64,000 bases of DNA from DAOTWA01 sp963702935. GTDB lineage: Bacteria > Chloroflexota > Anaerolineae > Anaerolineales > Anaerolineaceae. The stretch spans positions 1,612,001 through 1,676,000 of the forward strand of contig OY969772.1 in NCBI GenBank assembly GCA_963702935.1. The letters are read 5' to 3'. The notes beneath the pieces were generated by a model. It was not told the DNA's origin, did no database searches, and worked only from the letters and a program-made list of their open reading frames with translations. The position numbers and the translations under genes are program-made. Of this stretch, positions 26,449-34,980 are shown in pieces; within the stretch, counting starts at the first letter, position 1, and each line of letters starts with the position of its first letter.

Positions 26449-27342
26449 ATGGGTGAAAGCCCCCTCAACGAAGCCTCCCACCGACAGTACGTAATTGACG
26501 AAGCATGCCGGGAAAGCTCGCCGGCCCAGACCAGAGTCGTAATTCTACGAGATCAGGAGCTTTACGGACTTATGCTGAATATTCTGACGCTAGACCAGAA
26601 GTACATCTCTTACACGCTTGCGCTGAAACGTTATCTGGCCAAATTCCTCTTTTCGGGGAAGCCCTTTCCCATCCACCTGGGCGCCACCAAGATCCTGGTC
26701 AAGCCGCGCTCTTCCGACCTGTTCACCATCTACGAGATCTACACCGACCGGGGTTACCTGCCCAAGATCACGCATACCCTGGGCGAGATTCGCACCGTGG
26801 TCGATTTTGGAGCCAATATCGGCGTTTTTTCGATCTGGGCCGCCGACCTGTATAAGCCCAAGATCATCTATGCCGTGGAGATGGAGCCGGTGCCTTACGG
26901 CCGCCTGTTGGAGAACATCGCCCTGAACCAGATGCAGGATACCATTTGCCCCATCCAGGCCGCCATCTATTGCAGCAGCGGGCCGGTGTGGGCCAGGAAG
27001 GTGCCCGGCTCGGAGTTCTATCGCCTCATGCCCGGGCGCCGCAGCCACCACGTGCAGGCGCTTTCCTTCGCAGACTTCTTCAAGACCACCGGCCTGGAGC
27101 AGGTGGATATGCTGAAGGTCGACATCGAAGGGGCCGAGAAATACCTGTTGACGCCGGAAAATGCCCGCTTGTTCAAGGAGCGCGTGCGCTACGTGGTGCT
27201 GGAAACGCACACGCTCAACGAGTTCCGCGCGGAGCACGGCGTGGCTTACTTCCAGCAGTTGGGCTTCGAGCTGGCCATGACCCCCACGCCTTACGTGATC
27301 GACCGCAACTTCATCATCGACGCTTACAACCCGGCGCTTTAA
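26449..27342 (+). CDS. FkbM family methyltransferase
   Basis: A 297-residue SAM-dependent methyltransferase. Motif I appears as IRTVVDFGANIGVFSIWAA (about 118-136), the acidic GxEP-like position as YAVEMEPVPYGRLLENIALN, and the FkbM hallmark VDMLKVDIEGAEKYLL near 215-230. FkbM enzymes O-methylate sugars or secondary metabolites. The N-terminal 75 residues are not assigned. No biosynthetic cluster is visible. The start at 26449 lacks a strong ribosome site, and the true start could be further in. A terminator-like hairpin follows at 27529. Confidence 0.82.
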   Translation: MGESPLNEASHRQYVIDEACRESSPAQTRVVILRDQELYGLMLNILTLDQKYISYTLALKRYLAKFLFSGKPFPIHLGATKILVKPRSSDLFTIYEIYTDRGYLPKITHTLGEIRTVVDFGANIGVFSIWAADLYKPKIIYAVEMEPVPYGRLLENIALNQMQDTICPIQAAIYCSSGPVWARKVPGSEFYRLMPGRRSHHVQALSFADFFKTTGLEQVDMLKVDIEGAEKYLLTPENARLFKERVRYVVLETHTLNEFRAEHGVAYFQQLGFELAMTPTPYVIDRNFIIDAYNPAL

Positions 27343-27350
27343 ACATTCAC

Positions 27351-27410
27351 CTTGCGATCGCGAAGCATCCCTTCAGGGAAGGTTGCTTTTACCTTCGCAA
27401 GGTTTGGTTT
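27351..27410. repeat. CCTTGCGA/TCGCAAGG inverted repeat
   Basis: CCTTGCGA near 27352 and TCGCAAGG near 27398 form an inverted pair just after the FkbM gene. The same short motif recurs as a 15-bp pair at 36043 and 36106. The 418-base gap 27343-27760 also holds a terminator (27529) and an extended -10 (27670) but no gene. Confidence 0.45.
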
Positions 27411-27528
27411 TGTACGCGACGAGAGTAGGCCAGGCGCAGGCCAATCAGCGGGGAAGCGTCAAGCAGGCCGGACGTTCCGCTGGTAAGATAGGAGCTAGAG
27501 ATCAGGGCAAACCTTCTCCTCCTTAGAA

Positions 27529-27563
27529 GGGCCGGGCGCGGCGTACCCGGCCCTTTGTGTTAT
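27529..27563 (+). terminator. Rho-independent terminator
   Basis: GGGCCGGG and CCCGGCCC (27529-27536 and 27546-27553) pair perfectly around a 9-base loop and are followed by TTTGTGTTAT. It could end the pgl-kinase-FkbM transcripts. Confidence 0.65.
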
Positions 27564-27669
27564 CTTGAGATCGGAAAGAAACTCACTCTATATTAAAACA
27601 TGCCCAAGATTGCTATTTGAAAGTAGTACCTTTTCGACAAAAAGTTATATCATTCCGTTGAAATATTTT

Positions 27670-27678
27670 TGCTATAAT
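27670..27678 (+). promoter_or_regulatory. Extended -10 promoter of the M23 peptidase gene
   Basis: TTGCTATAATTT has TG one base before TATAAT, an extended -10. Transcription would start near 27685, giving a 75-base leader to the ATG at 27761. Confidence 0.5.
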
Positions 27679-27760
27679 TTAGACATTGGGTTTCGGAACG
27701 AATCAAAGAAAGGGTAAAAATGCATCTATCCTTTCTAAGAAAAAATCGTTGGGGGGTCTT

Positions 27761-29456
27761 ATGCGCAAAAAGGTGGGCACTCTTGTTTTAATAACCCTTT
27801 GCATGTCTTTGTTGTCCAATCAGAATAAAGTCTTTGCAAAGGATCATGTTCTAAGCGTAACTTCGGGAACGAACGTTGCGCTTGGGAAAAATGTTACGGT
27901 AACTACCAATGGAACGAATGATAAACGTGAAAGCCCTGGGTTATATCCGTCCGATATCACAGATGGAAGCCTGGAATACAAACCATCCTCCTGGGCCCAG
28001 GAGGACGGTGTAGTCGGCTTTGTCAACGACGATTACGACCAACCAATGGAAGTTTACGTTCATGTTGACCTAGGTGGGACTTTTCATATCACTAACATTC
28101 GTTACAACATGGGAGATGTTCAATTTGCTAATTACTGGATGGCGGACTCGATAACAACGCCATTCGGAACGTTTACTCCCAATCCAGGTGGAAGCTACAG
28201 TGGAACGTGGACTGACCAATCAGGTAACGCGACCCTATCATCAGTGGATATTACCCTCAGGAAAACGAGAACAAATTTTTACACTGATTGGCTGTTTATT
28301 GGTGAAATTGAGGTATATGCTGATACTGAAGGAACGCCGATTTTTGATTTGCCATTGAATTATCCAGGCAGAGGGAATCCGACCGAACAACAATTTCTTT
28401 TAGGGTGGCAAAACTGTGTTTCCTCTTTTCTCGATCATCAATACCCATTTGAATCGGGCAACTCAGGAGATGGGATACTGGTCACTTTCTGGAATGGGCA
28501 TTACCCAAATTCTGCCACTACATCTTGCGAAAGTTTTGATAACTGTTACGATGGGCATGAGGGTTACGACCTAGCTTTAAAATCAAATTGTGGGGGGACT
28601 GCGGTTTATCCTGTTGCCTCAGGCACGATTATTTCGGCATTTTGCGACCGAGAACTCTGACCAAAATTATCGCTGGTACGGTTGCCAGATAAAGATTCAG
28701 CACGGTACTAGCGGATATCAAACACTATATGGGCATTTGCTTGAAGATTCAGTATTTTCCCATACACAAACCCTCGTTGGCAAACAAGTTACAAAGGATA
28801 CTCAGATCGGTACAATGGGATCAACGGGGAACTCAAGTGGGCCACACCTGCACCTGAGTACATATTATCAGGGTAAGATTGTGGACCCAAGTGGATGGCT
28901 ATCCACACAACCGGATCCCTACGTTCGTGATAGAAGTGGCCCCGTCTCCCAGCGTCTATGGATATATACCCCAAGGCGTGACCAGATTATTAGTGCTAAT
29001 GACGCAACTTCATTTGTTTCCCCATCTAATGGGGCGGTAATTACTTTCCCTGCTCAATCAACCAGTGAGGATTTCAACTTAATTGTAACAGAAGCCGCTC
29101 CTACTTTCTTGCCAATTGGGATGGCGAGTGGAGGACATGCGCTAGAGGTTGAGGCTACCTCATTGGATGGGCAAACACAAATCACGAGTTTTAATGGGGC
29201 AACTCTAACGTTCCGGTTCTCGATCACTGATTTAGAGCAAGTGCGAGCAGAATCCCTTGGAATTTTCCGCTGGGACAACGTTTTAAATGAGTGGATTCGT
29301 ATGCAAACACAAGTTTCATCGACAGCCTCATCTTTAAGTGCTTTACAAATTACAATGGATGCAGGGCAAGCTACAGCAACTATAGACGAACCAGGGTATT
29401 ATGCTCTTTTAGGGGATTCAATCGAATACGTCTATCTACCCACCATTATTCGCTGA
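27761..29456 (+). pseudogene. Secreted M23-type metallopeptidase with discoidin-like domain, one frameshift
   Basis: The signal peptide is residues 1-26 of MRKKVGTLVLITLCMSLL.... A galactose-binding/discoidin-like domain follows (NVALGKNVTVTTNGT to IGEIEVYADTEG, about 40-195). Then comes an M23 peptidase core: GHEGYDLAL (HxxxD), YPVASGTII, and in the next frame YGHL and TGNSSGPHLHLS (HLH). The frames join at 28643-28646 in a run of four T, where three T would restore SAFATENSDQNY. A C-terminal beta domain ends at 29456. Repaired length is about 564 residues. The start at 27761 has a strong GGGGGG site. It is AT-rich compared with its neighbours, which suggests transfer. It probably cleaves peptide cross-links in a cell wall. 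Confidence 0.72.
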
Positions 29457-29669
29457 AGAGCCGCGATTGTGTGATTAATCTATTTGTTACAATCCACAAA
29501 GAATGCTTATGAAATTGCAAGGGTGTAAATTAAAAAGTAGCAATTGGGAGATTGGGTTGGTTATACCTGAGCCATAAAAGCCCACTTTAGCCACTTGCTT
29601 TTCTAAACCGATAAACGTGAGCATGCCTTGGTGGTCAATAGTGGTTAATTGACCAATTCGTCAGTCTTT

Positions 29670-30506
29670 TCACAACCGGGCGCTGGCGGTATTGATGCGC
29701 TGTAGAGCGAACAGGCCGTCCTCCCGGAGGTGCAGGTAACGCCTCCAAATCTCGTCCGGCGTCAGGAACGAAACCTCCGTAAAGCCCATCCCGCGCAACA
29801 TCTGCTCGATAGCTTCGGGTGTGAAGTGGCTCAACCACGGCTCGCCCAGGGCCGCAGCGCGCGCCCGGGTGGCGCCGGCCGACTGCCCCCGACCCTGGGA
29901 GCCGAAGGTGAAGACGATCTCGCTGGAACGCGGCAGGGAGGCCACCGCCCGGAAGACGCTTTCCACCGCCGCGCGGCGCAGGTAGACGATCACGCCCAGC
30001 CAGGAGAAGAAAGCCGCTTGGTGCGGGTCGAAGCCGCCGCGCTGCAAAGCGGGAAGCAGCTCGTCGCGCTCGAAATCCACGGCCAGGTAAGTGAGGTTGG
30101 CCGGCGCCGGGATGCCGGCCGCTTCCAGCCGCGCGCGTTTCTCCTCCTGGCTGGCAGGCTGGTCCACCTCGAAGATGCGCAGCTCGCCCGCCCAGGCCGG
30201 CTGGCGATAGGCGAAGGTATCCAGCCCGGCCCCCAACAGCACGTACTGGCGCACGCCGCGCTCGACGGCGGCGGCCAGGCGCTCCTCGGCGAAACGGCTG
30301 CGCACCAGGATATGCGTGCGCAGCGCCCGGCTGTGGGGCGTGGCCAGGCGCTCGGGGTGCGCGCGGATGCCCTCCAGAAAGGAGGCGTCCAGCAGGCGCA
30401 AAATCACGGGGTCTTCCAGTATCTTGGGCTCAGCGTCGATCAGTTGATGCGCCGCCCGCAGCGCTGCGGCGCCGAAGGCGGTCTGGCTGGGGTTCCGTTC
30501 GGTCAT
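29670..30506 (-). CDS. SAM-dependent methyltransferase, leucine carboxyl methyltransferase (LCM/PPM1) family
   Basis: A 278-residue member of the LCM-like family typified by QYVLLGAGLDTFAYRQP (about 85-101), which contains the SAM-binding GAGLD. Other marks are RIFEVDQPASQEEKRARL, LTYLAVDFERDEL and FFSWLGVIVYLRRAAVESVF. In bacteria these enzymes are often polyketide- or O-methyltransferases with unknown acceptors. It is alone on the minus strand, between the AT-rich peptidase and the toxin-antitoxin pair. About 110 bases separate its start from the PIN toxin stop. The substrate is unknown. Confidence 0.85.
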   Translation of the reverse strand: MTERNPSQTAFGAAALRAAHQLIDAEPKILEDPVILRLLDASFLEGIRAHPERLATPHSRALRTHILVRSRFAEERLAAAVERGVRQYVLLGAGLDTFAYRQPAWAGELRIFEVDQPASQEEKRARLEAAGIPAPANLTYLAVDFERDELLPALQRGGFDPHQAAFFSWLGVIVYLRRAAVESVFRAVASLPRSSEIVFTFGSQGRGQSAGATRARAAALGEPWLSHFTPEAIEQMLRGMGFTEVSFLTPDEIWRRYLHLREDGLFALQRINTASARL

Positions 30507-30620
30507 AAAAAAGAAATTATTGACGTTACCTGGCGGGATTAGGGCTGTACGAGCCGGCCAACTCGCGGGCTACGCTTCCGCGCAAGTCCCAAGCCGAGCA
30601 ACATGCTAAAAGAATGTCAA

Positions 30621-31070
30621 TCAGGTAGTGGTTAGATGTTCCCGCACCCAAGCCAGGGCATCCCCCGGCGTACCGATACGCACGCCACTGCGCCTGGACA
30701 CTTCAGGGTCGTTAAGAAAATGCCGGGTATTGAGTGTAGCCAGGAAATCGACCCTGGCACGCTTTGCTGCAACCAGGATGGGAACATCGACGGCGTGGCC
30801 GATCCAGTCCAGATGCTTTTGTACCTCTTCGACCGGCGGATCGCGCAAGATGCGAATATTGGCGCTCAAAATGATCTCACGAGCAAAGGGCAGGGCTTTA
30901 GGTGCCTTACGGGCCACGTTACGCTCCACTTCAGCAATCACCTGCTCGGAAACCGTGAGGAGGATTTTCTCATCCTCGCCGAGTAGTAGTAATGCTCGCG
31001 CTGCGCCCTGGGCTGACACAATCCCTGCGATGAGAGCGCTGCTATCCAGGAAAATATCACTCCTGGGCAT
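30621..31070 (-). CDS. PIN domain toxin (VapC-like)
   Basis: A 149-residue PIN-domain ribonuclease. The acidic active site is D9 in IFLDSSALIAG, a glutamate in VIAEVERN, and the aspartates in DVPILVAAKRARVDFLATLNTRHF, in the usual order. Such toxins cleave tRNA or mRNA when the antitoxin is lost. The start at 31070 (MPRSDIFL) overlaps the antitoxin stop by 14 bases, a normal toxin-antitoxin arrangement. All catalytic residues are present, so it should be active. The partner carries a nonsense codon (next entry). Confidence 0.85.
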   Translation of the reverse strand: MPRSDIFLDSSALIAGIVSAQGAARALLLLGEDEKILLTVSEQVIAEVERNVARKAPKALPFAREIILSANIRILRDPPVEEVQKHLDWIGHAVDVPILVAAKRARVDFLATLNTRHFLNDPEVSRRSGVRIGTPGDALAWVREHLTTT

Positions 31071-31329
31071 AATGTTCTTGATAGTAGCGTTCACGTTCCT
31101 CGTCCAGGGCATCCAGTAGGTCGTCCAGGGGAACTTTCTCTTCGTTCAAGATTTCCGCGACGCGGTCGCTCAGCCGATTGATTTTGGATACCCGCGGCGT
31201 GAGCAGGAATGAAGCGTCGCCCAGGTCAATCAGGGTAAAGATGTCACCTTCATCCAGGCTGTATTTATTGCGTAAATCTATTGGGAGGGTCAAGCTGCCC
31301 TTCTTGCGGATCTAAATCGTGGTAGCCAT
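31057..31329 (-). pseudogene. AbrB/MazE-type antitoxin with an in-frame amber codon
   Basis: Read from the ATG at 31329, the sequence is MATTI, then TAG (31314-31312), then IRKKGSLTLPIDLRNKYSLDEGD. The usual N-terminus of such swapped-hairpin DNA-binding antitoxins is MxTxxxIRKKGSLTLP, so a glutamine or arginine codon has become amber. The C-terminal 60 residues (VAEILNEEKVPLDDLLDALDEERERYYQEHYAQ) should neutralise the toxin and are intact. Translation could restart at TTG 31293, which has AAGAAGGG upstream, giving 78 residues without the first DNA-binding strand. It may be truly truncated, read through, or a sequencing error. Confidence 0.72.
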
Positions 31330-31347
31330 GTCCGATTATCTCCTTTT

Positions 31348-31399
31348 CCGAAATTCGGATTACCGGATTTATTATACTCGTTTACTCTTCAAGCTTCAA
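31348..31399 (-). promoter_or_regulatory. Promoter and operator of the toxin-antitoxin operon
   Basis: Minus strand: TTGAAG (31399-31394), 17-base spacer, TATAAT (31376-31371). The palindrome CCGAAATTCGG (31348-31358) follows at the start region and is a candidate autoregulatory site. The -35 end lies within the 3' part of the AHSA1 gene. Confidence 0.65.
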
Positions 31400-31823
31400 G
31401 CAGCTTTTTCAGCCCCTCCAGCACCATGCTCCAATTCTGCGCAGAATGATCCGCGTCTGCCTGCGAAGCGTTGTTGTCCTGGATAAGGGTCAGGCGCGTG
31501 CCGCGGCCTTCGGGGGATAATTCGTAGCGCACGGTCTTGTAGTTCTCGGGGAGGTCGGGCAGGCCTTCCAGGGAGCTCCAGAAAGTAGACACCAGCAGCT
31601 TTCCCGGCTCGCTTTGCACCACCCTGCCCTTGTCCTGGTAAGGCTTTCCCTGCCACACTCCCTGGTAAAGGATGGGGCTGCCCACCTGCCAGTCGGTAGT
31701 CACCTGGGTGCCAAACAGGTATTGCTGGATCAGCTCCGGATTCGTCAGTCCCTCCCACACTTTAGAAGCAGGGGCGTCGATAGTGATGCTCACTTTAGCC
31801 ACAAAAGCATTGTCCATAACCAT
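31389..31823 (-). CDS. SRPBCC/AHSA1 family protein
   Basis: A 144-residue START-like domain protein of the AHSA1 type. The family pattern is ITIDAPASKVWEGLTNPELIQQYLFGTQVTTDWQVGSPI at 12-50, then a beta-rich middle and the C-terminal helix QNWSMVLEGLKKLLEA. These proteins bind hydrophobic ligands; in bacteria most are uncharacterised, some linked to stress or detoxification. A homologue of the Hsp90 co-chaperone is only a fold match. No operon partner is obvious on the minus strand. The start at 31823 follows a weak GGAGA. Confidence 0.85.
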   Translation of the reverse strand: MVMDNAFVAKVSITIDAPASKVWEGLTNPELIQQYLFGTQVTTDWQVGSPILYQGVWQGKPYQDKGRVVQSEPGKLLVSTFWSSLEGLPDLPENYKTVRYELSPEGRGTRLTLIQDNNASQADADHSAQNWSMVLEGLKKLLEA

Positions 31824-31929
31824 AAGTCTCCTGTAAATTTTGCTCGTGCCAAACGGCCTTATCTAGTATAGCAGAAAGGATGTTCTAATTCAATCGGCTT
31901 TTTGTGGCATGTTGAAGAAACGGGGAATC

Positions 31930-32000
31930 TCACCCCGGAGGCGCGGAGGTCACGGAGAAAACCTTTATGAAACTCTGTGCTCTCCGCGTCTCCGGGGTGA
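31930..32000. repeat. Inverted repeat, CACCRCAGAG family
   Basis: Arms 31930-31957 (TCACCCCGGAGGCGCGGAGG...) and 31973-32000 pair over about 28 bases with few mismatches. It is the tightest member of the family in this window, with a 15-base loop. Confidence 0.6.
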
Positions 32001-32003
32001 ATT

Positions 32004-32036
32004 AAAAAAGGCCCCCCGGGCGGCGTTCCCGGGGGT
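32004..32036 (-). terminator. Rho-independent terminator of tRNA-Asn
   Basis: Minus strand: CCCCCGGG and CCCGGGGG pair around AACGCCG, followed by GCC and six T. It ends the transcript that starts at the tRNA promoter. Confidence 0.8.
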
Positions 32037-32052
32037 ATAAGGACGTTATAGG

Positions 32053-32126
32053 CTCCTCGACCAGGACTCGAACCTGGAACCTAGCGGTTAACAGCCGCCC
32101 GCTCTGCCGAATTGAGCTATCGAGGA
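32053..32126 (-). tRNA. tRNA-Asn(GTT)
   Basis: A cloverleaf folds on the minus strand: acceptor TCCTCGA pairs with TCGAGGA, the D-arm contains AGCTCAATTCGGCAGAGC, the anticodon loop is CTGTTAA with anticodon GTT, and the T-arm carries GGTTCGAGTCC. The discriminator base is G and no full CCA is encoded. Confidence 0.95.
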
Positions 32127-32137
32127 ATGCGGTGCTT

Positions 32138-32166
32138 ATTATAAGTTCAAGCCGCACGGGTGTCAA
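32138..32166 (-). promoter_or_regulatory. Consensus promoter of tRNA-Asn
   Basis: TTGACA (32166-32161), 17-base spacer and TATAAT (32143-32138) on the minus strand, with start near 32131 just before the tRNA. Confidence 0.88.
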
Positions 32167-32220
32167 GGTGGGCCATTCGCCCTTTTTTATTGTATAATTC
32201 CCTTATCTTTGGGAGGTTTC

Positions 32221-32883
32221 ATGGAAATTACCTGGTATGGACATTCCTGTTTTCGGCTCATGGAGCGCGGCATGGCGGCGGTGGTCACGGACCCCTTCGA
32301 CAGCCGCGAGATCGGTTACGAGCCGTTAAAACTTAGAGCGGATATCGTTACGGTCAGTCACGATTCTCCCGGGCACAACTTCACCAACGCCGTCAAAGGC
32401 TACTCACACGCCATCACCGGCCCGGGCGAATACGAGATCGGGGGGGTCTTCATCACCGGCGTGCAGACCAATGGCCACACCAAGAAGGGCGACGGTGAGC
32501 TGAGCAATACCCTGTACGTCTTCGATTACGACGGCCTGACCATCGCCCACCTGGGCGACCTGAGCCGCGTGCCCACCCAGGCGGAGATCGAGGCCCTGGG
32601 CTCGGTCAAGATCGCCCTGGTGCCGGTGGGCGGCGGGGGCGGGCTGAACGCCGCCAAGGCCGCCGAGGTGATCAACCTGTTGGAGCCCAACATCGTCATC
32701 CCCATGCACTTCGCCACCCCGGCCACCGGAAATACGCCGTTAAAAATGGATCCGCTCGGCAAGTTCGTCAAAGAGATGGGGCTGACCGGCGTGGAGCCTC
32801 AGCCTTCGTTGAAGATCTCTGGGTCTTCCAGTCTGCCAGAAGAAACCCGCGTAATTGTGCTGGATTACCAACACAGCGCCTAG
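32221..32883 (+). CDS. MBL-fold metal-dependent hydrolase (UPF0173-like)
   Basis: A 220-residue metallo-beta-lactamase-fold protein. WYGHSCFRL opens the protein. The usual HxHxDH appears as a degenerate VSHDSPGHN (about 43-51), as in UPF0173-type proteins, and later metal ligands appear in IAHLGDLS and IPMHFATP. It probably hydrolyses an unknown ester or binds metal only weakly. The ATG at 32221 has GGGAGG 6 bases upstream; earlier in-frame starts lack it. TATAAT at 32193-32198 is its likely -10, divergent from the tRNA promoter. The next small gene follows after 9 bases. Confidence 0.85.
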   Translation: MEITWYGHSCFRLMERGMAAVVTDPFDSREIGYEPLKLRADIVTVSHDSPGHNFTNAVKGYSHAITGPGEYEIGGVFITGVQTNGHTKKGDGELSNTLYVFDYDGLTIAHLGDLSRVPTQAEIEALGSVKIALVPVGGGGGLNAAKAAEVINLLEPNIVIPMHFATPATGNTPLKMDPLGKFVKEMGLTGVEPQPSLKISGSSSLPEETRVIVLDYQHSA

Positions 32884-32892
32884 GAGCCTATC

Positions 32893-33195
32893 TTGGCCGT
32901 CAAAATTATCATGACCTGGGATATCGCCCCCGAACGCGAACAGGAATATTTTGAATTCGTGGTGCGGGAGTTCATTCCCGGCGTTCAGCGTTTGGGATTC
33001 GAATTGAGCGATGCGTGGGCCACCGTCTACGGCAACCAGCCCCAGATGCTGGTGGGCGTGGTGGTGCCGGCCGCGGCGAATGCGAGGCGCATCCTGAGCT
33101 CTAACGAGTGGAAGAGCCTCAATAACCAGCTTCTGGACTTCGTGAAGAATTATTCCCTTAAAGTCGTCCCGGCCCGCGGAGGGTTTCAATTCTAG
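32893..33195 (+). CDS. Hypothetical protein, ferredoxin-like alpha/beta
   Basis: A 100-residue protein that I cannot place. It begins VKIIMTWDIAPEREQEYFEFVVREFIPGVQRLGFE and has the strand-helix-strand pattern of small dimeric alpha/beta-barrel (Dabb/NIPSNAP-like) proteins. The start is TTG at 32893, after GGAG. It lies between the MBL-fold gene and mutY, all on the plus strand with gaps of 9 and 18 bases, so the three are probably one transcript. No catalytic motif is visible. Confidence 0.65.
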   Translation: MAVKIIMTWDIAPEREQEYFEFVVREFIPGVQRLGFELSDAWATVYGNQPQMLVGVVVPAAANARRILSSNEWKSLNNQLLDFVKNYSLKVVPARGGFQF

Positions 33196-33213
33196 CTCCT
33201 GCGGGGCGCATCC

Positions 33214-34278
33214 ATGAGTGAAGAATTTGCCCGGCGTTTGCTCGCGTGGTACGCCACAAATGCTCGCCAGTTGCCCTGGCGCGGCCAGGCGGACGCCTAC
33301 GCCGTGTGGGTCTCGGAGATCATGCTCCAGCAAACCCGGGTCGAGACGGTGCTCCCCTATTTCGAGCGCTGGATGCAGCGCTTCCCCACCCTGACGGCCC
33401 TGTGCGCAGCTTCCCAGCAGGAAGTCCTGTCTGCCTGGGAGGGCCTGGGCTATTACAGCCGCGCGCGCAACCTGCAACGCGCGGCGCAGCGCGTGGCGGC
33501 GGAATACGGCGGGCGCCTCCCTGAAGAGGCCGGCGAGCTGCAAAAGCTGCCCGGCATCGGGCGCTATACGGCGGCGGCCATCGCCTCGATGGCCTTTGGC
33601 AAGGACGAGGCCGCCCTGGACGGCAACATCAAGCGCGTGCTGGCGCGCGTCTTCGACGTGGAGCAGCCCGCCGCCTCCCCGGGAGGCCAGCGCCGCCTGT
33701 GGCAACTGGCCGCCGAGCACCTGCCCCCCGGAAAAGCCGGCGATTATAACCAGGCGCTGATGGACCTGGGCGCCACGCTGTGCACGCCCCGCGAGCCGGC
33801 CTGCCCCACCTGCCCGCTGGCCGGGCTATGCCTGGCCTACCGGCGCGGCGTGCAGGCGCAACGCCCCGTCACGGCGCAGAAGCCCCCCATCCCGCATTAC
33901 GAAGTCACCGCCGCCGTGATCCACCGCGACGGCCGGGTGCTGATCGCCCGCCGCCCCCCCAACGGCCTGTTGGGCGGGCTGTGGGAGTTCCCCGGCGGCA
34001 AGCAGCAGGTGGAAGAGAGCCTGGAAGAATGCCTGAAGCGCGAGATCTGCGAGGAGCTGGGCGTGGAGGTGGGCGTCCGCGAGCCGTTGGGCGTGTACCG
34101 CCACGCGTACACGCATTTCAGCGTGCGGCTGCACGCCTTCCACTGCGCGCTGGTGGAGGGCGAGCCGCAGGCGCTGCACGCCACTGAGATTCGCTGGGTG
34201 GGTAAAGGCGAGCTGGGCGCTTACCCCATGGGCAAGCTCGACCGCCAGATCGCCCGCCGCTTAGAAGCCGAGACCTGA
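33214..34278 (+). CDS. mutY: A/G-specific adenine DNA glycosylase
   Basis: Removes adenine opposite 8-oxoguanine. The helix-hairpin-helix with the catalytic aspartate is LPGIGRYTAAAIASMAFGKDEAALDGNIKRVLAR (about 113-147), and EIMLQQTRVETV carries the catalytic glutamate. The [4Fe-4S] cluster is C-x6-C-x2-C-x5-C in LCTPREPACPTCPLAGLC. The C-terminal 120 residues are a NUDIX-type 8-oxoG recognition domain (VIHRDGRVLIARRP, EFPGGKQQVEESLEECLKREICEELG). Length 354 is normal. Ten bases after the start codon nothing unusual occurs; the pcm gene follows 28 bases after the stop. Confidence 0.95.
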   Translation: MSEEFARRLLAWYATNARQLPWRGQADAYAVWVSEIMLQQTRVETVLPYFERWMQRFPTLTALCAASQQEVLSAWEGLGYYSRARNLQRAAQRVAAEYGGRLPEEAGELQKLPGIGRYTAAAIASMAFGKDEAALDGNIKRVLARVFDVEQPAASPGGQRRLWQLAAEHLPPGKAGDYNQALMDLGATLCTPREPACPTCPLAGLCLAYRRGVQAQRPVTAQKPPIPHYEVTAAVIHRDGRVLIARRPPNGLLGGLWEFPGGKQQVEESLEECLKREICEELGVEVGVREPLGVYRHAYTHFSVRLHAFHCALVEGEPQALHATEIRWVGKGELGAYPMGKLDRQIARRLEAET

Positions 34279-34305
34279 GTATCCTGACGCCCGGGGAGGT
34301 GCAGC

Positions 34306-34980
34306 ATGGAGGAGCAGACCTTCCGCGAAGCACGCTTGCTCATGGTAGAGGAGCAGATCGAGGGGCGCGGGATTAGCGACCCCCGCGTCCTGGAAGCCAT
34401 GCGCGAGGTGCCCCGCCACGAGTTCGTCCCGCCCGAAGCCCGGGAGGATGCCTACAAGGACGGCCCGCTGCCCATCGGCTACGGGCAGACCATTTCCCAG
34501 CCGTACATCGTAGGGCTGATGACGGAATTGTTGCACCTGAAGGGCCACGAAAAGGTGCTGGAGATCGGCACCGGCTCCGGCTACCAGGCGGCCATCCTGG
34601 GCCGGCTGGCCCGCCAGGTGGTCAGCCTCGAGCGCCACCCCGAGCTCGCCCAGCGCGCGCGCCACAAGCTGGCAGAGCTGGGCCTGCACAACGTGGAAGT
34701 GCTCAACGGGGACGGCTCGCGCGGGCTGGCGGCCCAGGCCCCCTTTCAGGCCATCCTGGTTACCGCCGCGGCCCCGCGCGCGCCCCAGCCGCTGCTCGAG
34801 CAGCTCGATCTGCAAGGACGGCTGGTCGTCCCGGTGGGTGACCGCCAGGGGCAGGATTTGCACGTTTACGAGCGATCGGCGCAGGGCATCGAAGATTTTC
34901 TGATCGCGCCGGTGGCCTTTGTCCCCTTGCGCGGCCAGTACGGCTGGCGCGAGGAGGAATGGGGAAGGAGCGGAGAATGA
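34306..34980 (+). CDS. pcm: Protein-L-isoaspartate O-methyltransferase
   Basis: Repairs isoaspartyl residues in aged proteins. Marks are PRHEFVPPEAREDAYKDGPLPIGYGQTISQPYIVGLMTELL (about 34-75), then LEIGTGSGYQAAIL with the SAM-binding GTGSGYQ and VSLERHPELAQ. Length 224 is normal. GGGGAGGTGC precedes the start. Its stop overlaps the next gene's ATG (ATGA), so the downstream phosphoesterase lipoprotein is translationally coupled. The mutY-pcm arrangement suggests a general damage-repair transcript. Confidence 0.95.
   Translation: MEEQTFREARLLMVEEQIEGRGISDPRVLEAMREVPRHEFVPPEAREDAYKDGPLPIGYGQTISQPYIVGLMTELLHLKGHEKVLEIGTGSGYQAAILGRLARQVVSLERHPELAQRARHKLAELGLHNVEVLNGDGSRGLAAQAPFQAILVTAAAPRAPQPLLEQLDLQGRLVVPVGDRQGQDLHVYERSAQGIEDFLIAPVAFVPLRGQYGWREEEWGRSGE

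Noticed and set aside
32053..32126. Integration site at tRNA-Asn
   Set aside because: No integrase and no second copy of the tRNA 3' end within the window.
32893..33195. Stress-response dimeric barrel as a named family
   Set aside because: Pattern is weak; kept as hypothetical.
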